Source: a virus. From it: a DNA stretch of 32,192 nt. Shown piece after piece: positions 7,683-15,470 of the stretch. The number at the start of each line of letters is the position of its first letter. The first letter of the stretch is position 1. The DNA lies in IMG/VR virus record IMGVR_UViG_3300027754_000287, positions 1-32,192 of that record. One strand, written 5' to 3'. The position numbers and the translations under genes are program-made. The notes under the pieces are model-generated. The model was not told the origin of the DNA, did no database searches, and worked only from the letters and a program-made list of their open reading frames with translations.

Positions 7683-8231
7683 TCAGCCCACGATGATTTG
7701 TTTAGCGGCTTTGTTACCCACCCTGAGATAGGGAATCCAGCTTTGATGTGCCACTTGCATGGGCAGTTCCAGTCGCTTAGCAGCTAGACCATAATAATCT
7801 GGGCGATAGGGCTTGTTAATGGGCGTCCATCGGTTATGGCCCTTGCGTAGATTACACCGCTTACAGCAAGTCACACAGTTTTCCCAGGAAGTCTTTCCAC
7901 CTTCACATCTGGGAACCACATGATCAATACTGAGTTCTTTGGGACTGAACAAGTCGTTGCAATAATTACAGCGATATAGGTCACGAATATACATCAGACT
8001 GCGACTAAATCTGATTCGACCCTTTTTAAAGTTAAACTGCTCGGTGGTTACTGCCACAGATGGCAACTGAATGACCATGCTGGGACTGTGTATAAACCGA
8101 TTTTCATACAGATGTACTGGTCGAATCTTGTCCAGAAACATCAGGCGAATACAGTCTTGCCAATCCACTATGCTCAGCGGTAGAAAATCCGCGGGCTCGT
8201 AGTTGGGAGTAAGGATAAGAGTTTCGCTCAT
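7683..8231 (-). CDS. HNH endonuclease (freestanding, leftward)
   Basis: This 182-residue leftward gene lies between the head cluster and the large terminase. The HNH core is at residues 86-132: C88-x2-C91, then IDHVVPRCEGG with catalytic-type D103-H104, WEN (N118), and C123-x2-C126-NLRKG. This is a Zn-stabilised ββα-metal nuclease fold that cuts DNA. The N-terminal 80 residues (a strand ending LILTPNYEPADFLPLS, DWQDCIRLMFLDK, QLPSV) match the bacterial HNH family often found as single genes. It may be a homing-type nuclease inserted among packaging genes, or an HNH protein that assists packaging as in HK97-type phages; the sequence does not decide. An extended -10 (TGC-TATACT) lies upstream on its own strand. 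Confidence 0.85.
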   Translation of the reverse strand: MSETLILTPNYEPADFLPLSIVDWQDCIRLMFLDKIRPVHLYENRFIHSPSMVIQLPSVAVTTEQFNFKKGRIRFSRSLMYIRDLYRCNYCNDLFSPKELSIDHVVPRCEGGKTSWENCVTCCKRCNLRKGHNRWTPINKPYRPDYYGLAAKRLELPMQVAHQSWIPYLRVGNKAAKQIIVG

Positions 8232-8252
8232 GTATGATCACCAATAATACTT

Positions 8253-8258
8253 AGTATA
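8253..8258 (-). promoter_or_regulatory. Extended -10 promoter (TGC-TATACT) for the HNH gene
   Basis: Read leftward, TGC precedes TATACT, the same -10 form as the early promoters further right. The hexamer ends 21 bases before the ATG at 8231. No convincing -35 box is present. Confidence 0.45.
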
Positions 8259-8285
8259 GCACAGCTTTGTCTATAAGTAACTGAT

Positions 8286-9851
8286 ATGAGTAAAGTATTA
8301 GATGTATCGCTGATCAAGAAACCACACCAGCAACTATCCTGGACTGAGCATCAGATTGGTGAAATAGTTCAGTGTGCTGATCACAATACTGGTCCTGAAT
8401 ATTTTTGTTCTAATTTTTTTTATATTCAACATCCCGTGCTGGGGCGAATTAAATATTCACCATATCACTACCAAGTTGGGTTACTATCAGCTTATCATAA
8501 TTATCGATTTGTGTGTGCAATGCTGGGTAGGCAGTTGGGGAAAACCACCACTGCGGCAGGGTATTTATTGTGGTACGCTATGTTTATTCCTGACAGTACT
8601 ATTTTAGTGGCAGCCCACAAGTACACTGGCGCTCAGGAAATCATGCAACGAGTTAGATATGCCTACGAATCTTGTCCTGATTATATCAGGGCAGGAGTAA
8701 CCAGCTACAACAAAGGCAGCATTGAATTTGAAAACGGCAGTCGCATAGTGGCACAGACCACAACTGAAACCACTGGTCGAGGTATGAGTATCAGTTTGTT
8801 GTATTCAGATGAATTTTCATATGTGCGCCCCAGTATTGCTCGAGAATTTTGGACAAGTATAAGTCCCACGCTGAGTACTGGCGGTAAGGCCATACTAACC
8901 AGTACTCCCAACAGTGATGAAGATCAGTTTGCTCACATCTGGAAAGCTGCGACACGGAATATTGATGAATATGGTAACACCACTGAGCTTGGACAAAATG
9001 GATTCAAAGCATTTTCTGCATTATGGCACGATCATCCAGATCGTGATGCTGCATGGGAAATCAGTGAACGCAGCAGAATCGGCAATGAGAGATTTGAACG
9101 TGAGCACAATTGTCGGTTTATCATCAATGATGAAACGCTGGTCAACAGTATGAAATTAGTTGCCCTGGCTGGTCGTGAGCCCAGTCGCCAGCAAGGGCAA
9201 GTCAGGTGGTATAAAGAACCTGAGAAGAACTGTGTGTATCTGGTGGCACTGGATCCCAGTCTGGGTACAGGTGGTGACTATGCAGCTATACAGGTATTTG
9301 AGTCACCCAGCATGACCCAGGTGGCTGAGTGGCAGCACAACCGTACACCAGTGCAGAAACAGATTTCAGTACTGAGAGAAATCACCCGCTACTTGGCTGA
9401 CGTTGTGGGCAATGAAAGTGTGTACTACAGTCTGGAAAACAACACCCTGGGCGAAGCAGCCCTGGTCAGCATCAGTGAAATTGGCGAGGAAAACATTGCT
9501 GGCACATTTCTCAGCGAACCAGCCAAAACTGGCACCACTCGCAGGTATCGCAAAGGATTCACCACCACCAATAAAACCAAACTGGCTGCGTGCAGCAAGC
9601 TCAAGAGCTTAATAGAGTCAGATCGTATGGTGCTGAACAGTGTGAATCTGGTGAGTGAGCTTAAGAACTTCATCAGCAGTGGTGCTGGATTTGCTGCCAA
9701 GAGCGGCGAAACAGATGATCTGGTGATGGCACTGGTGCTGATTATTAGAATGATGCAGACAGTGAAAACCTATCATCCAGATCTGGATCAGTATGTGACT
9801 GACCGCGGTGAAGAGATGTTGGAACCCATGCCCTTTATTGCGGTGTTCTAA
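8286..9851 (+). CDS. 17: Terminase large subunit, T4 gp17 family
   Basis: This 521-residue ATPase-nuclease pumps DNA into the prohead and cuts concatemers. The ATPase domain has Walker A GRQLGKTT (81-88), Walker B LLYSDEF (171-177, with the catalytic Asp-Glu pair) and coupling motif TSTPN (205-209). The C-terminal RNase H-fold nuclease shows the first acidic strand VALDPSLGTGGDYAAIQVFE (320-339), the second acidic position in SLENNTLGE and the final acidic pair in ETDDLVMAL (475-483). Length is near that of cyanophage gp17 and shorter than T4 (610). The ATG at 8286 has only a weak ribosome-binding site. It is separated from gp16 by 4.5 kb, including the leftward HNH gene. Confidence 0.95.
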   Translation: MSKVLDVSLIKKPHQQLSWTEHQIGEIVQCADHNTGPEYFCSNFFYIQHPVLGRIKYSPYHYQVGLLSAYHNYRFVCAMLGRQLGKTTTAAGYLLWYAMFIPDSTILVAAHKYTGAQEIMQRVRYAYESCPDYIRAGVTSYNKGSIEFENGSRIVAQTTTETTGRGMSISLLYSDEFSYVRPSIAREFWTSISPTLSTGGKAILTSTPNSDEDQFAHIWKAATRNIDEYGNTTELGQNGFKAFSALWHDHPDRDAAWEISERSRIGNERFEREHNCRFIINDETLVNSMKLVALAGREPSRQQGQVRWYKEPEKNCVYLVALDPSLGTGGDYAAIQVFESPSMTQVAEWQHNRTPVQKQISVLREITRYLADVVGNESVYYSLENNTLGEAALVSISEIGEENIAGTFLSEPAKTGTTRRYRKGFTTTNKTKLAACSKLKSLIESDRMVLNSVNLVSELKNFISSGAGFAAKSGETDDLVMALVLIIRMMQTVKTYHPDLDQYVTDRGEEMLEPMPFIAVF

Positions 9852-9865
9852 ATCTCATGCTGGAA

Positions 9866-9873
9866 CATAAATA
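9866..9873 (+). promoter_or_regulatory. T4-type late promoter motif CATAAATA
   Basis: The motif ends only 5 bases before the ATG at 9879. If initiation follows T4 spacing, transcription starts at or within a base or so of the start codon. Confidence 0.55.
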
Positions 9874-9878
9874 ACACT

Positions 9879-11606
9879 ATGCCGGATAATAAGATTCATG
9901 AAACCATATGTGCCGATCTCAATGATTGGGTGATGGCAAGATTCAACGCTGGACTGGAAAAAACACTGGATGCTGATGGCAACGACACCAGCGAGAAGAC
10001 CCAGATTACCACTTATGTGATCAATCTGGATCCGGAATCTGATGGCAGCGAGCCAGTGGTGATCAGTCTGGTGGATCATACTGAACAACCCAGTCAGAAC
10101 CGTGACAGTATAAAAGTATCATTTGACCATTCACTAATCCAGAGTCAGAATTCTGAGGTATCAGACAGTCTCAACAAGCTGACCACTGAACTCAAACAGT
10201 GGGCACAAAGCAATCTCATGGGATTTGAAATTCGTGATGTGAGTGTGCAAGCTGGCAAACGCGGTGAACATGGAAACGCCATTGCTGAGAGCAAGTTCTC
10301 AGCACTGACTGGCACAGTAAAAACCAGTGTACAGACACTGGAGAATGCCCGATTGGTCGTGAAGCATACTGACATCATCAATGATGATGTACGTGGAGCC
10401 AGAACACGCAGAATTCACAGAATCTATGTGGAAAACAATTCAGGCGAGCGGTTCCTGATGCCATTCAACAATCTGCGTGGTGCCCGTGCTATGGCGCGCC
10501 ATGTCAACGAGGGTGGCAACCCATATGATCAGCGTGGCCAGAGCATCAGCAATCTGGCAGAGGAAGCAGCTCAGCTGGGTAGATTTATGCGACGCACTCG
10601 CAACAGAACATTTGAAGACACTGTGGCACTGGACATGATTACCTCGGCATCACAACGCTTAACTGAGGTACGGACTTTGCTCACTCGTGTTAGTGGTGAA
10701 CGTGGCTATGCCCGGCATGCTGAGAACCTGGATCAGACTCCGGTAGTGGAATACGATCAGTCAGTCAAGCATCACTTTATCAGAAATCAGTATGACGAGC
10801 AGCTGGACAACAGTTTGCCCTATGCATGGAGAGCATATCAGATGACAAGACTACAGGAAACCGATGAGTTTGAAAGTTGGGCAAATCGCATAGTGAGTGA
10901 ACTGGATGACAATACCCTGGACACCAAACCCAACGCCAAATTGGCCCCCATACAGAAAGCACTGGGTATGAATACACCACAGGCTCAGACCACGGACCCG
11001 CTTACAGTGCAGATGAGTACTAAAAATACGCCAATGATCAGTTATGATCCCAAGGATGCTGACGCTAAGAAAAAGATTGCTGGACTGGTATCTGGCGGCG
11101 CCAAGATGCCAGCTGGTACTACCTTTGCTCCCATGTCAGAAGCTCCCACACAGGCCACACTGCGTGTGGTGTCTGGTAATGGCAAAGAAACTAAAATCAA
11201 TCTGAACCCTGCTAAGCTGGGTGATGACGCGCTGGGTCATAAAATTGAACAAATCAAGCAAGCTCATCCTGATGCCCAGTTCTATTATTCAGAAAATGGC
11301 GGTGCTGAGCAGGATCTACACGAAATGCTGGGTGGCGACAAAGCTGACGATTTGCTGCGGGATGTGTCTTCACCCGGTCAGGAAGCCACCACAGTGGACG
11401 ATCGTGAAAGCTATGATCATGGTCTCGCCGAAGACGACATGGAAGAAGGTAATAAATTCACTGGCGCTCGGGTAAAGGCCATCAAAGCTGGCAAGAACAG
11501 CTTCAACGTGGACGACGAACAGTATTCAGTTACTGGTGACACAGCTGATGAAAAGATTTCCGAAAGCCTGGCTCGTATCCTGCATCTAAGTGGAGTCCGC
11601 AAATAA
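9879..11606 (+). CDS. Conserved structural-type protein of unknown function (575 aa)
   Basis: This 575-residue protein, directly behind gp17, is driven by its own late-promoter motif. Residues 170-220 hold a conserved stretch: RGARTRRIHRIYVENNSGER, then FLMPFNNLRGARAMARHVNE. I associate this with hypothetical proteins of marine T4-like phages. The middle is helical and charged. Residues 360-500 are low in conservation. The C-terminus carries MEEGNKFTGARVKAIKAGK, followed by SFNVDDEQYSVTGDTADEK, a C-terminal module also seen on other phage head-type proteins. No catalytic motif is seen. Position between the terminase and a small zinc protein suggests a virion or assembly role, which is inference only. 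Confidence 0.7.
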   Translation: MPDNKIHETICADLNDWVMARFNAGLEKTLDADGNDTSEKTQITTYVINLDPESDGSEPVVISLVDHTEQPSQNRDSIKVSFDHSLIQSQNSEVSDSLNKLTTELKQWAQSNLMGFEIRDVSVQAGKRGEHGNAIAESKFSALTGTVKTSVQTLENARLVVKHTDIINDDVRGARTRRIHRIYVENNSGERFLMPFNNLRGARAMARHVNEGGNPYDQRGQSISNLAEEAAQLGRFMRRTRNRTFEDTVALDMITSASQRLTEVRTLLTRVSGERGYARHAENLDQTPVVEYDQSVKHHFIRNQYDEQLDNSLPYAWRAYQMTRLQETDEFESWANRIVSELDDNTLDTKPNAKLAPIQKALGMNTPQAQTTDPLTVQMSTKNTPMISYDPKDADAKKKIAGLVSGGAKMPAGTTFAPMSEAPTQATLRVVSGNGKETKINLNPAKLGDDALGHKIEQIKQAHPDAQFYYSENGGAEQDLHEMLGGDKADDLLRDVSSPGQEATTVDDRESYDHGLAEDDMEEGNKFTGARVKAIKAGKNSFNVDDEQYSVTGDTADEKISESLARILHLSGVRK

Positions 11607-11612
11607 CTCAAT

Positions 11613-11867
11613 ATGGCTGATCCAACTCCACAATTGCCCACTGTGACTCACATGTTAAAGAACTTGGCTGCTCAGGCGGTGGCCGTGGCTCAGGACGTAA
11701 TACACAATCGTCCAGTCATGGCCACACCTGAAGTCACAGCTTATCGGTTTAATATCTGCCAGGTTTGTGAATTCTTTGCTGACCCCAGATGTACTAAATG
11801 TGGATGTCACATGCCCAGCAAGACTCAGATTTCATCAGCCACTTGCCCTGAAAATTTCTGGCAATAA
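11613..11867 (+). CDS. Small zinc-binding protein with C-x2-C / C-x2-C-x-C cluster
   Basis: This 84-residue protein starts 6 bases after the previous stop. Residues 46-80 hold the pattern FNICQVCEFF ... CTKCGCHM ... ATCPENFW. The Cys set (C-x2-C, C-x2-C-x-C, C) makes a compact zinc knuckle typical of a small phage family that ends in CP-x-x-x-W. The N-terminal 40 residues are helical. The function is unknown; binding of nucleic acid or protein is possible. It closes the first late block, just before the promoter of the gp32 gene. Confidence 0.75.
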   Translation: MADPTPQLPTVTHMLKNLAAQAVAVAQDVIHNRPVMATPEVTAYRFNICQVCEFFADPRCTKCGCHMPSKTQISSATCPENFWQ

Positions 11868-11892
11868 TTCCTAAATAAATCCTCCATTTTCC

Positions 11893-11921
11893 TTGAACCA
11901 TGCTAAATACTCTGCTATACT
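11893..11921 (+). promoter_or_regulatory. Sigma70-type promoter for gp32
   Basis: The -35 box TTGAAC (11893-11898), a 17-base spacer and an extended -10 TGC-TATACT (-10 at 11916-11921) make a strong promoter. Expected transcription start is near 11928, giving an approximately 83-base leader. The -10 lies inside an inverted repeat, CTATACTTAATAGTATAG (11915-11932), which could be an operator or a start-site hairpin. Confidence 0.8.
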
Positions 11922-11936
11922 TAATAGTATAGTAAT

Positions 11937-11987
11937 TGAGACCATCTCATATACTAAGCATAGATAACCCACTCGGGAGTGAGTGGG
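11937..11987 (+). promoter_or_regulatory. Structured gp32 leader: two hairpins before the ribosome-binding site
   Basis: Two perfect hairpins lie in the gp32 leader. TGAGA/TCTCA (11937-11949) has a 3-base loop. CCCACTC/GAGTGGG (11968-11974 with 11981-11987) has a 6-base loop. The second ends 23 bases before the ATG, just upstream of the AAGGAAAA ribosome-binding site. In T4, gp32 represses its own translation by binding a structured leader, so this is a candidate operator. No pseudoknot partner for the loop was found. Confidence 0.5.
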
Positions 11988-12010
11988 GGACATACAAGGA
12001 AAACTACAAA

Positions 12011-12997
12011 ATGGCATCACTAGCAGAAATTCGAGCACGACTTCAGAGTCAAGAAACACGCAACACCGGCGGGTCCAACATGGACAAGAGCATTTATCCG
12101 CACTGGAACATCCAGGAAGGTGAAAGTTGTTTAATCCGATTCCTTCCCGACGGCAACGACAAAAACACATTCTTCTGGGTAGAACGAGCGATGATTCGCC
12201 TGCCTTTCAGCGGCGTCAAGGGTGGCGAAAACAAGCAGGTCAGTGTACAGGTTCCCTGTGTGGAAATGTGGGGCGAAACTTGCCCAGTGCTGACTGAAGT
12301 TCGTCCCTGGTTCAAAGACGCCAGCCTGGAAGAACTGGGTCGTAAGTACTGGAAGAAACGCAGCTACCTGTTACAGGGCTTTGTGCGTGAAAATCCCGCA
12401 GAAAAAGACGGCGCACCAGAAAATCCTGTTCGCAGGTTTATCCTGAGTCCGCAGTTGTTCAACCTGGTCAAGGGTGCGTTGATGGATCCCGAACTGGAAG
12501 AACTGCCCACGGATTACAATCGTGGACTGGATTTCCGTATCACCAAGACTGCCAAGGGCGGTTATGCTGACTACGGCACCAGCAAGTGGGCTCGCAAGGA
12601 AAGCGCACTGACTCAGATCGAGCGTGACGCTGTTGATAAGCACAGTTTGTTTAATCTCACTGACTTTATGCCCAAGAAACCCACTGCGGTGGAGCTCAAG
12701 GTCATCAAAGAAATGTTTGAAGCCAGTGTGGATGGACAGCCGTATGATCCAGCTCGTTGGGCACAGTATTACAAGCCCGCAGGATTGACTGGTAACTGGG
12801 GAAATGCAGCGCCAGCAGCTGATGCTGATGATGCACCTGCGGTAACTACTCGCAAGGTTACTGCACCAGCTGCAGAAGCTGATGACGACGATACTCCGCC
12901 GTTTGACGTCACCAAGCCCGCGGTGGCTGCACCAGCAGTCAAGAGCCAAAAAGCTGAAGATATTCTGGCCATGATCAGAAATCGTCAGAAAGCCTAA
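12011..12997 (+). CDS. 32: Single-stranded DNA-binding protein, T4 gp32 family
   Basis: This 328-residue protein coats ssDNA during replication and recombination and partners UvsX. The start at 12011 follows AAGGAAAA and gives the short basic N-terminal arm (MASLAEIRARLQSQETRN) used in gp32 for cooperative binding. The core follows: WNIQEGESCLIRFLPDGND, then WVERAMIRLPFSGVKGG, then VQVPCVEMWGETCPVLTEVR with a Cys pair suited to the gp32 zinc site, and KYWKKRSYLLQGFVREN. The last 70 residues are Ala/Asp/Glu-rich and end in a short conserved helix. This corresponds to the acidic gp32 tail that binds other replication proteins. It has its own promoter and structured leader, and a terminator follows directly. 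T4 gp32 is 301 residues. Confidence 0.9.
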   Translation: MASLAEIRARLQSQETRNTGGSNMDKSIYPHWNIQEGESCLIRFLPDGNDKNTFFWVERAMIRLPFSGVKGGENKQVSVQVPCVEMWGETCPVLTEVRPWFKDASLEELGRKYWKKRSYLLQGFVRENPAEKDGAPENPVRRFILSPQLFNLVKGALMDPELEELPTDYNRGLDFRITKTAKGGYADYGTSKWARKESALTQIERDAVDKHSLFNLTDFMPKKPTAVELKVIKEMFEASVDGQPYDPARWAQYYKPAGLTGNWGNAAPAADADDAPAVTTRKVTAPAAEADDDDTPPFDVTKPAVAAPAVKSQKAEDILAMIRNRQKA

Positions 12998-13008
12998 TCA
13001 CTCGGAGG

Positions 13009-13044
13009 AAGTCACGCTTGGGTTCGCCTGGGCGTGACTTTTTT
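13009..13044 (+). terminator. Intrinsic terminator with UUCG tetraloop between gp32 and uvsX
   Basis: A 14-bp stem (13009-13022 with 13027-13040, including G-U pairs) closes a UUCG loop and is followed by six T's (13039-13044). No separate promoter is evident before uvsX, so some read-through is expected. This would give far more gp32 than UvsX mRNA. Confidence 0.9.
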
Positions 13045-13078
13045 CTATTCTAAAATCTCAGAGTACAAGGTAAATTAT

Positions 13079-14155
13079 ATGGGAAAACCGTTCGACATCA
13101 CTAAATTTCGTAAAGAGCTCACAAAAAGTATTGACGGCATGGGCTTTGGCTTTAATGATCCTACCGACTGGATCAGCACTGGCAATTGGGCATTAAACTA
13201 TCGCATCAGTGGTAACTTTGACTGGGGTATCCCGCTGGGCAAAGTAACTGTGTTTGCTGGCGAATCAGGTTCGGGGAAAAGTTTTATTTGTTCAGGAAAC
13301 ATTATAAAGCACGCTCAAGCACAGGGTATTTTCGTTGTGCTGGTAGACACTGAAAATGCTCTGGACGAAGCCTGGCTACAGCGACTGGGCGTGGACACCA
13401 GTGAAAGCAAACTGCTGAAGCTGAATATCAGCATGATTGACGATGTGGCCAAGACCATCAGCATGTTTATGAAGGATTACAAAACTATCCCTGAGGGCGA
13501 AGACAAGCCCAAGGTGTTGTTTGTGATCGACAGCCTGGGCATGATGCTGACTCCCACTGACGTGGATCAGTTTGACAAGGGCGATATGAAGGGTGACATG
13601 GGTCGCAAGCCCAAGGCACTGACCAGCTTGGTACGCAACTGTGTGAATATGTTTGGCAGCCACAATGTGGGATTGGTAGCCACCAATCACACCTATGCGT
13701 CACAGGACATGTTTGACCCTGATGACAAGATCTCAGGCGGCCAAGGTTTTATCTACGCCAGCAGCATTGTGGTGGCCATGCGCAAACTGAAACTCAAAGA
13801 AGATGCTGACGGCAACAAAGTATCAGATGTTCTGGGTATTCGTGCTGCTTGTAAGATTATGAAAACACGCTACGCTAAACCGTTTGAATCAGTACAGATC
13901 AAGATCCCCTATGACACTGGTATGAGCCCACATAGTGGTATGACTGACCTATTGGAAAAGATTGGGTTGCTGACCAAAGATGGCAACCGATTGATCTATA
14001 AACTCAGTGACGGCTCAGAAATCAAATCGTTCCGCAGAGTATTCGAAACCAATGAGAACAGTGTGTGGGAAACCATTATACAAGATCTCAAAGCTAACCC
14101 TGCCAGATTAAATACTTCCAAAGCCACAGAGGTAGAAGACACCAATGCAGATTGA
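13079..14155 (+). CDS. uvsX: UvsX recombinase (RecA family)
   Basis: This 358-residue strand-exchange protein forms filaments on ssDNA for recombination-dependent replication and repair. Walker A is GESGSGKS (61-68), the catalytic Glu region is VDTENALDEAW (89-99), and Walker B is VLFVIDSLG (146-154). The DNA-binding L1/L2 regions lie between about residues 157 and 225, with ATNHTYASQDMFDPDDKISG and GGQGFIYASS. T4 UvsX is 391 residues. I chose the ATG at 13079 because AAGG lies 8 bases upstream and because an earlier in-frame start would fall inside the terminator hairpin. It overlaps the next small gene by 11 bases. Partners in the window are gp32 upstream and UvsW further right. Confidence 0.95.
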   Translation: MGKPFDITKFRKELTKSIDGMGFGFNDPTDWISTGNWALNYRISGNFDWGIPLGKVTVFAGESGSGKSFICSGNIIKHAQAQGIFVVLVDTENALDEAWLQRLGVDTSESKLLKLNISMIDDVAKTISMFMKDYKTIPEGEDKPKVLFVIDSLGMMLTPTDVDQFDKGDMKGDMGRKPKALTSLVRNCVNMFGSHNVGLVATNHTYASQDMFDPDDKISGGQGFIYASSIVVAMRKLKLKEDADGNKVSDVLGIRAACKIMKTRYAKPFESVQIKIPYDTGMSPHSGMTDLLEKIGLLTKDGNRLIYKLSDGSEIKSFRRVFETNENSVWETIIQDLKANPARLNTSKATEVEDTNAD

Positions 14156-14396
14156 AAATGTAGACATAGCCGCTGATATTTGGAAAAACCTGGTGGAGTA
14201 TATTCCCGCCAGGGACCGCGAGGCCGCTGCTGAACAGTTTGTGGTGGCATTGCGCCGATTGGATTTCACTGATGAAGACTTTGCTCAGCTGGCTGAAGTG
14301 GATCACCATATCGATGATGTACTGACCCTGGAAGCCCAAGAGGAAGAAGTTTTCGAACAGGCTGACGATGATGAATATCAAGACACTCGCTACTAA
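14145..14396 (+). CDS. Small acidic protein of unknown function downstream of uvsX
   Basis: This 83-residue protein starts within the last codons of uvsX (11-base overlap) and ends 3 bases before the next gene, so the three are likely translated as one operon. It is strongly acidic, ending QEEEVFEQADDDEYQDTRY. The middle (FVVALRRLDFTDEDFAQLAE) looks helical. I recognise no family. Its tight coupling to uvsX makes a role as an accessory of recombination conceivable, but nothing in the sequence shows it. Confidence 0.7.
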   Translation: MQIENVDIAADIWKNLVEYIPARDREAAAEQFVVALRRLDFTDEDFAQLAEVDHHIDDVLTLEAQEEEVFEQADDDEYQDTRY

Positions 14397-14399
14397 CCC

Positions 14400-14852
14400 A
14401 TGTGGTATACTCGAGTCACACAGGATCTAGGGTTACTGCCGGATTTTCTGGAGCACTTTCGCACAGAACTGGCCCAGTCCAGAGTAGAAACCATTATCAA
14501 AGGCAATATTGAACGGCATCTGGCAGCACTGCCTGGGGTTACTGAGCAAAGGTTTGCTCAACTTCAGGAAATTGAAGCCGTGCTGAACTATCTTAATATT
14601 CAGCTGAGAAAGATTCGCCGTAAGCATTTCCAGGCTTATCTGGAGAAGTACAGCAAAGCACTCAGCAGCCGTGATGCTGAGAAATATGCTGATGGCGAGC
14701 AGGAAGTCATTGATTACGAATGTCTGATCAATGAAGTGGCTCTGATGCGCAATCAGTATCTGGGTGTGATCAAAGCACTGGATGCCAAGAACTGGACGCT
14801 GAGCAATATTGTAAAGCTGAGGGTGGCTGGAATGGACGACGCATCAATTTAG
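14400..14852 (+). CDS. Conserved T4-like hypothetical protein in the uvsX operon
   Basis: This 150-residue, helix-rich protein has a long charged region: RFAQLQEIEAVLNYLNIQL, then RKIRRKHFQAYLEKYSKALS, then SRDAEKYADGEQEVIDYE. It ends WTLSNIVKLRVAGMDDASI. I associate this pattern with a protein conserved in marine T4-like phages and of no known function. UvsY, the T4 recombination mediator, would be expected near uvsX and has a similar size, but I see no UvsY-specific motif, so I do not assign that name. It is the last gene of the uvsX operon, and a strong terminator follows 22 bases after the stop. Confidence 0.7.
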   Translation: MWYTRVTQDLGLLPDFLEHFRTELAQSRVETIIKGNIERHLAALPGVTEQRFAQLQEIEAVLNYLNIQLRKIRRKHFQAYLEKYSKALSSRDAEKYADGEQEVIDYECLINEVALMRNQYLGVIKALDAKNWTLSNIVKLRVAGMDDASI

Positions 14853-14873
14853 AGTTTACGTTGGCAGCGTAAT

Positions 14874-14911
14874 GGGCCCAGACTGACTTCGGTCACTGGG
14901 CCCTGTTTTTT
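14874..14911 (+). terminator. Intrinsic terminator with UUCG loop ending the uvsX operon
   Basis: GGGCCCAG (14874-14881) pairs with CTGGGCCC (14896-14903). Inside it TGAC/GTCA closes a UUCG loop. TG and then six T's (14906-14911) follow. The next promoter begins 5 bases later. Confidence 0.9.
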
Positions 14912-14915
14912 CTGG

Positions 14916-14944
14916 TTGACTCTGGCCAGACCGTTTGCTAAACT
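14916..14944 (+). promoter_or_regulatory. Early promoter, cassette family (start codon at the expected +1)
   Basis: -35 TTGACT (14916-14921), 17-base spacer and -10 TAAACT (14939-14944). The spacer contains AGACCGTTTGC, shared with promoters at 16920, 17746 and 18280. The following bases resemble the shared leader (GAGTAGCAGAAATACAC), but the annotated ATG lies inside it at 14951. Confidence 0.75.
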
Positions 14945-14950
14945 CAGGAT

Positions 14951-15457
14951 ATGAGCAAAGAACACGCATTGATGCGAGACGTGATTGTCAAGTATCATCC
15001 TAAATTCGTTGGTAACCCCATCATGATCGAGAATGCTCTGGCAAACCCTGAGCTGTTCAACATCACTGGGATGATAGAACAATGTCTAGCTAACGCTAGT
15101 GGCGGCCAATACACTTTGGTGGGCGTGACTGGGGCTGTCTCTGATTTCTCTGACAATAGTGATAGTAAAACTGTAACTGTTTCTCGATATCCCACCGGCG
15201 CTATTAGGGGTGCAGTCCAGGGGATCAACACCAAAATAGGTGGTCTCAGAATTGTCATCTACAACAGTGTGGAAGACCGTACTGATTATATGTATATTCC
15301 TGCCGAACATGTGCATAATTTTGCGAATCCATGCTTTGGCAAGCGATCATATGACACTCGACTACGACTGAACTATAACCCACAACATGACAGCTATAAT
15401 AAGTTCGATCGGTTTCGAGTTCCCTCGTTTCTGGTGCTGGCGACAACAATGTACTGA
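14951..15457 (+). CDS. Unknown early protein (168 aa), possibly from a leaderless mRNA
   Basis: This 168-residue protein has no family I recognise. The C-terminal half looks beta-rich and folded: KIGGLRIVIYNSVEDRTDYM, then YIPAEHVHNFANP, then a Tyr/Arg-rich end. The middle (SDFSDNSDSKTVTVSRYPTG) is a polar linker. The ATG at 14951 lies just where transcription should start, and no ribosome-binding site precedes it or the next in-frame ATG at 14972, which would remove 7 residues. The gene stands alone between a terminator upstream and the promoter of the RNA ligase downstream. Confidence 0.7.
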   Translation: MSKEHALMRDVIVKYHPKFVGNPIMIENALANPELFNITGMIEQCLANASGGQYTLVGVTGAVSDFSDNSDSKTVTVSRYPTGAIRGAVQGINTKIGGLRIVIYNSVEDRTDYMYIPAEHVHNFANPCFGKRSYDTRLRLNYNPQHDSYNKFDRFRVPSFLVLATTMY

Positions 15458-15470
15458 CATAAATCAGTGG

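Noticed and set aside
12371-12949. Leftward 192-codon frame opposite gp32
   Set aside because: It lies wholly inside gp32, which has clear family motifs, a promoter and a ribosome-binding site.
14400-14852. Naming this gene uvsY from its place after uvsX
   Set aside because: Position alone; no UvsY motif was seen, so it is left as a conserved hypothetical.
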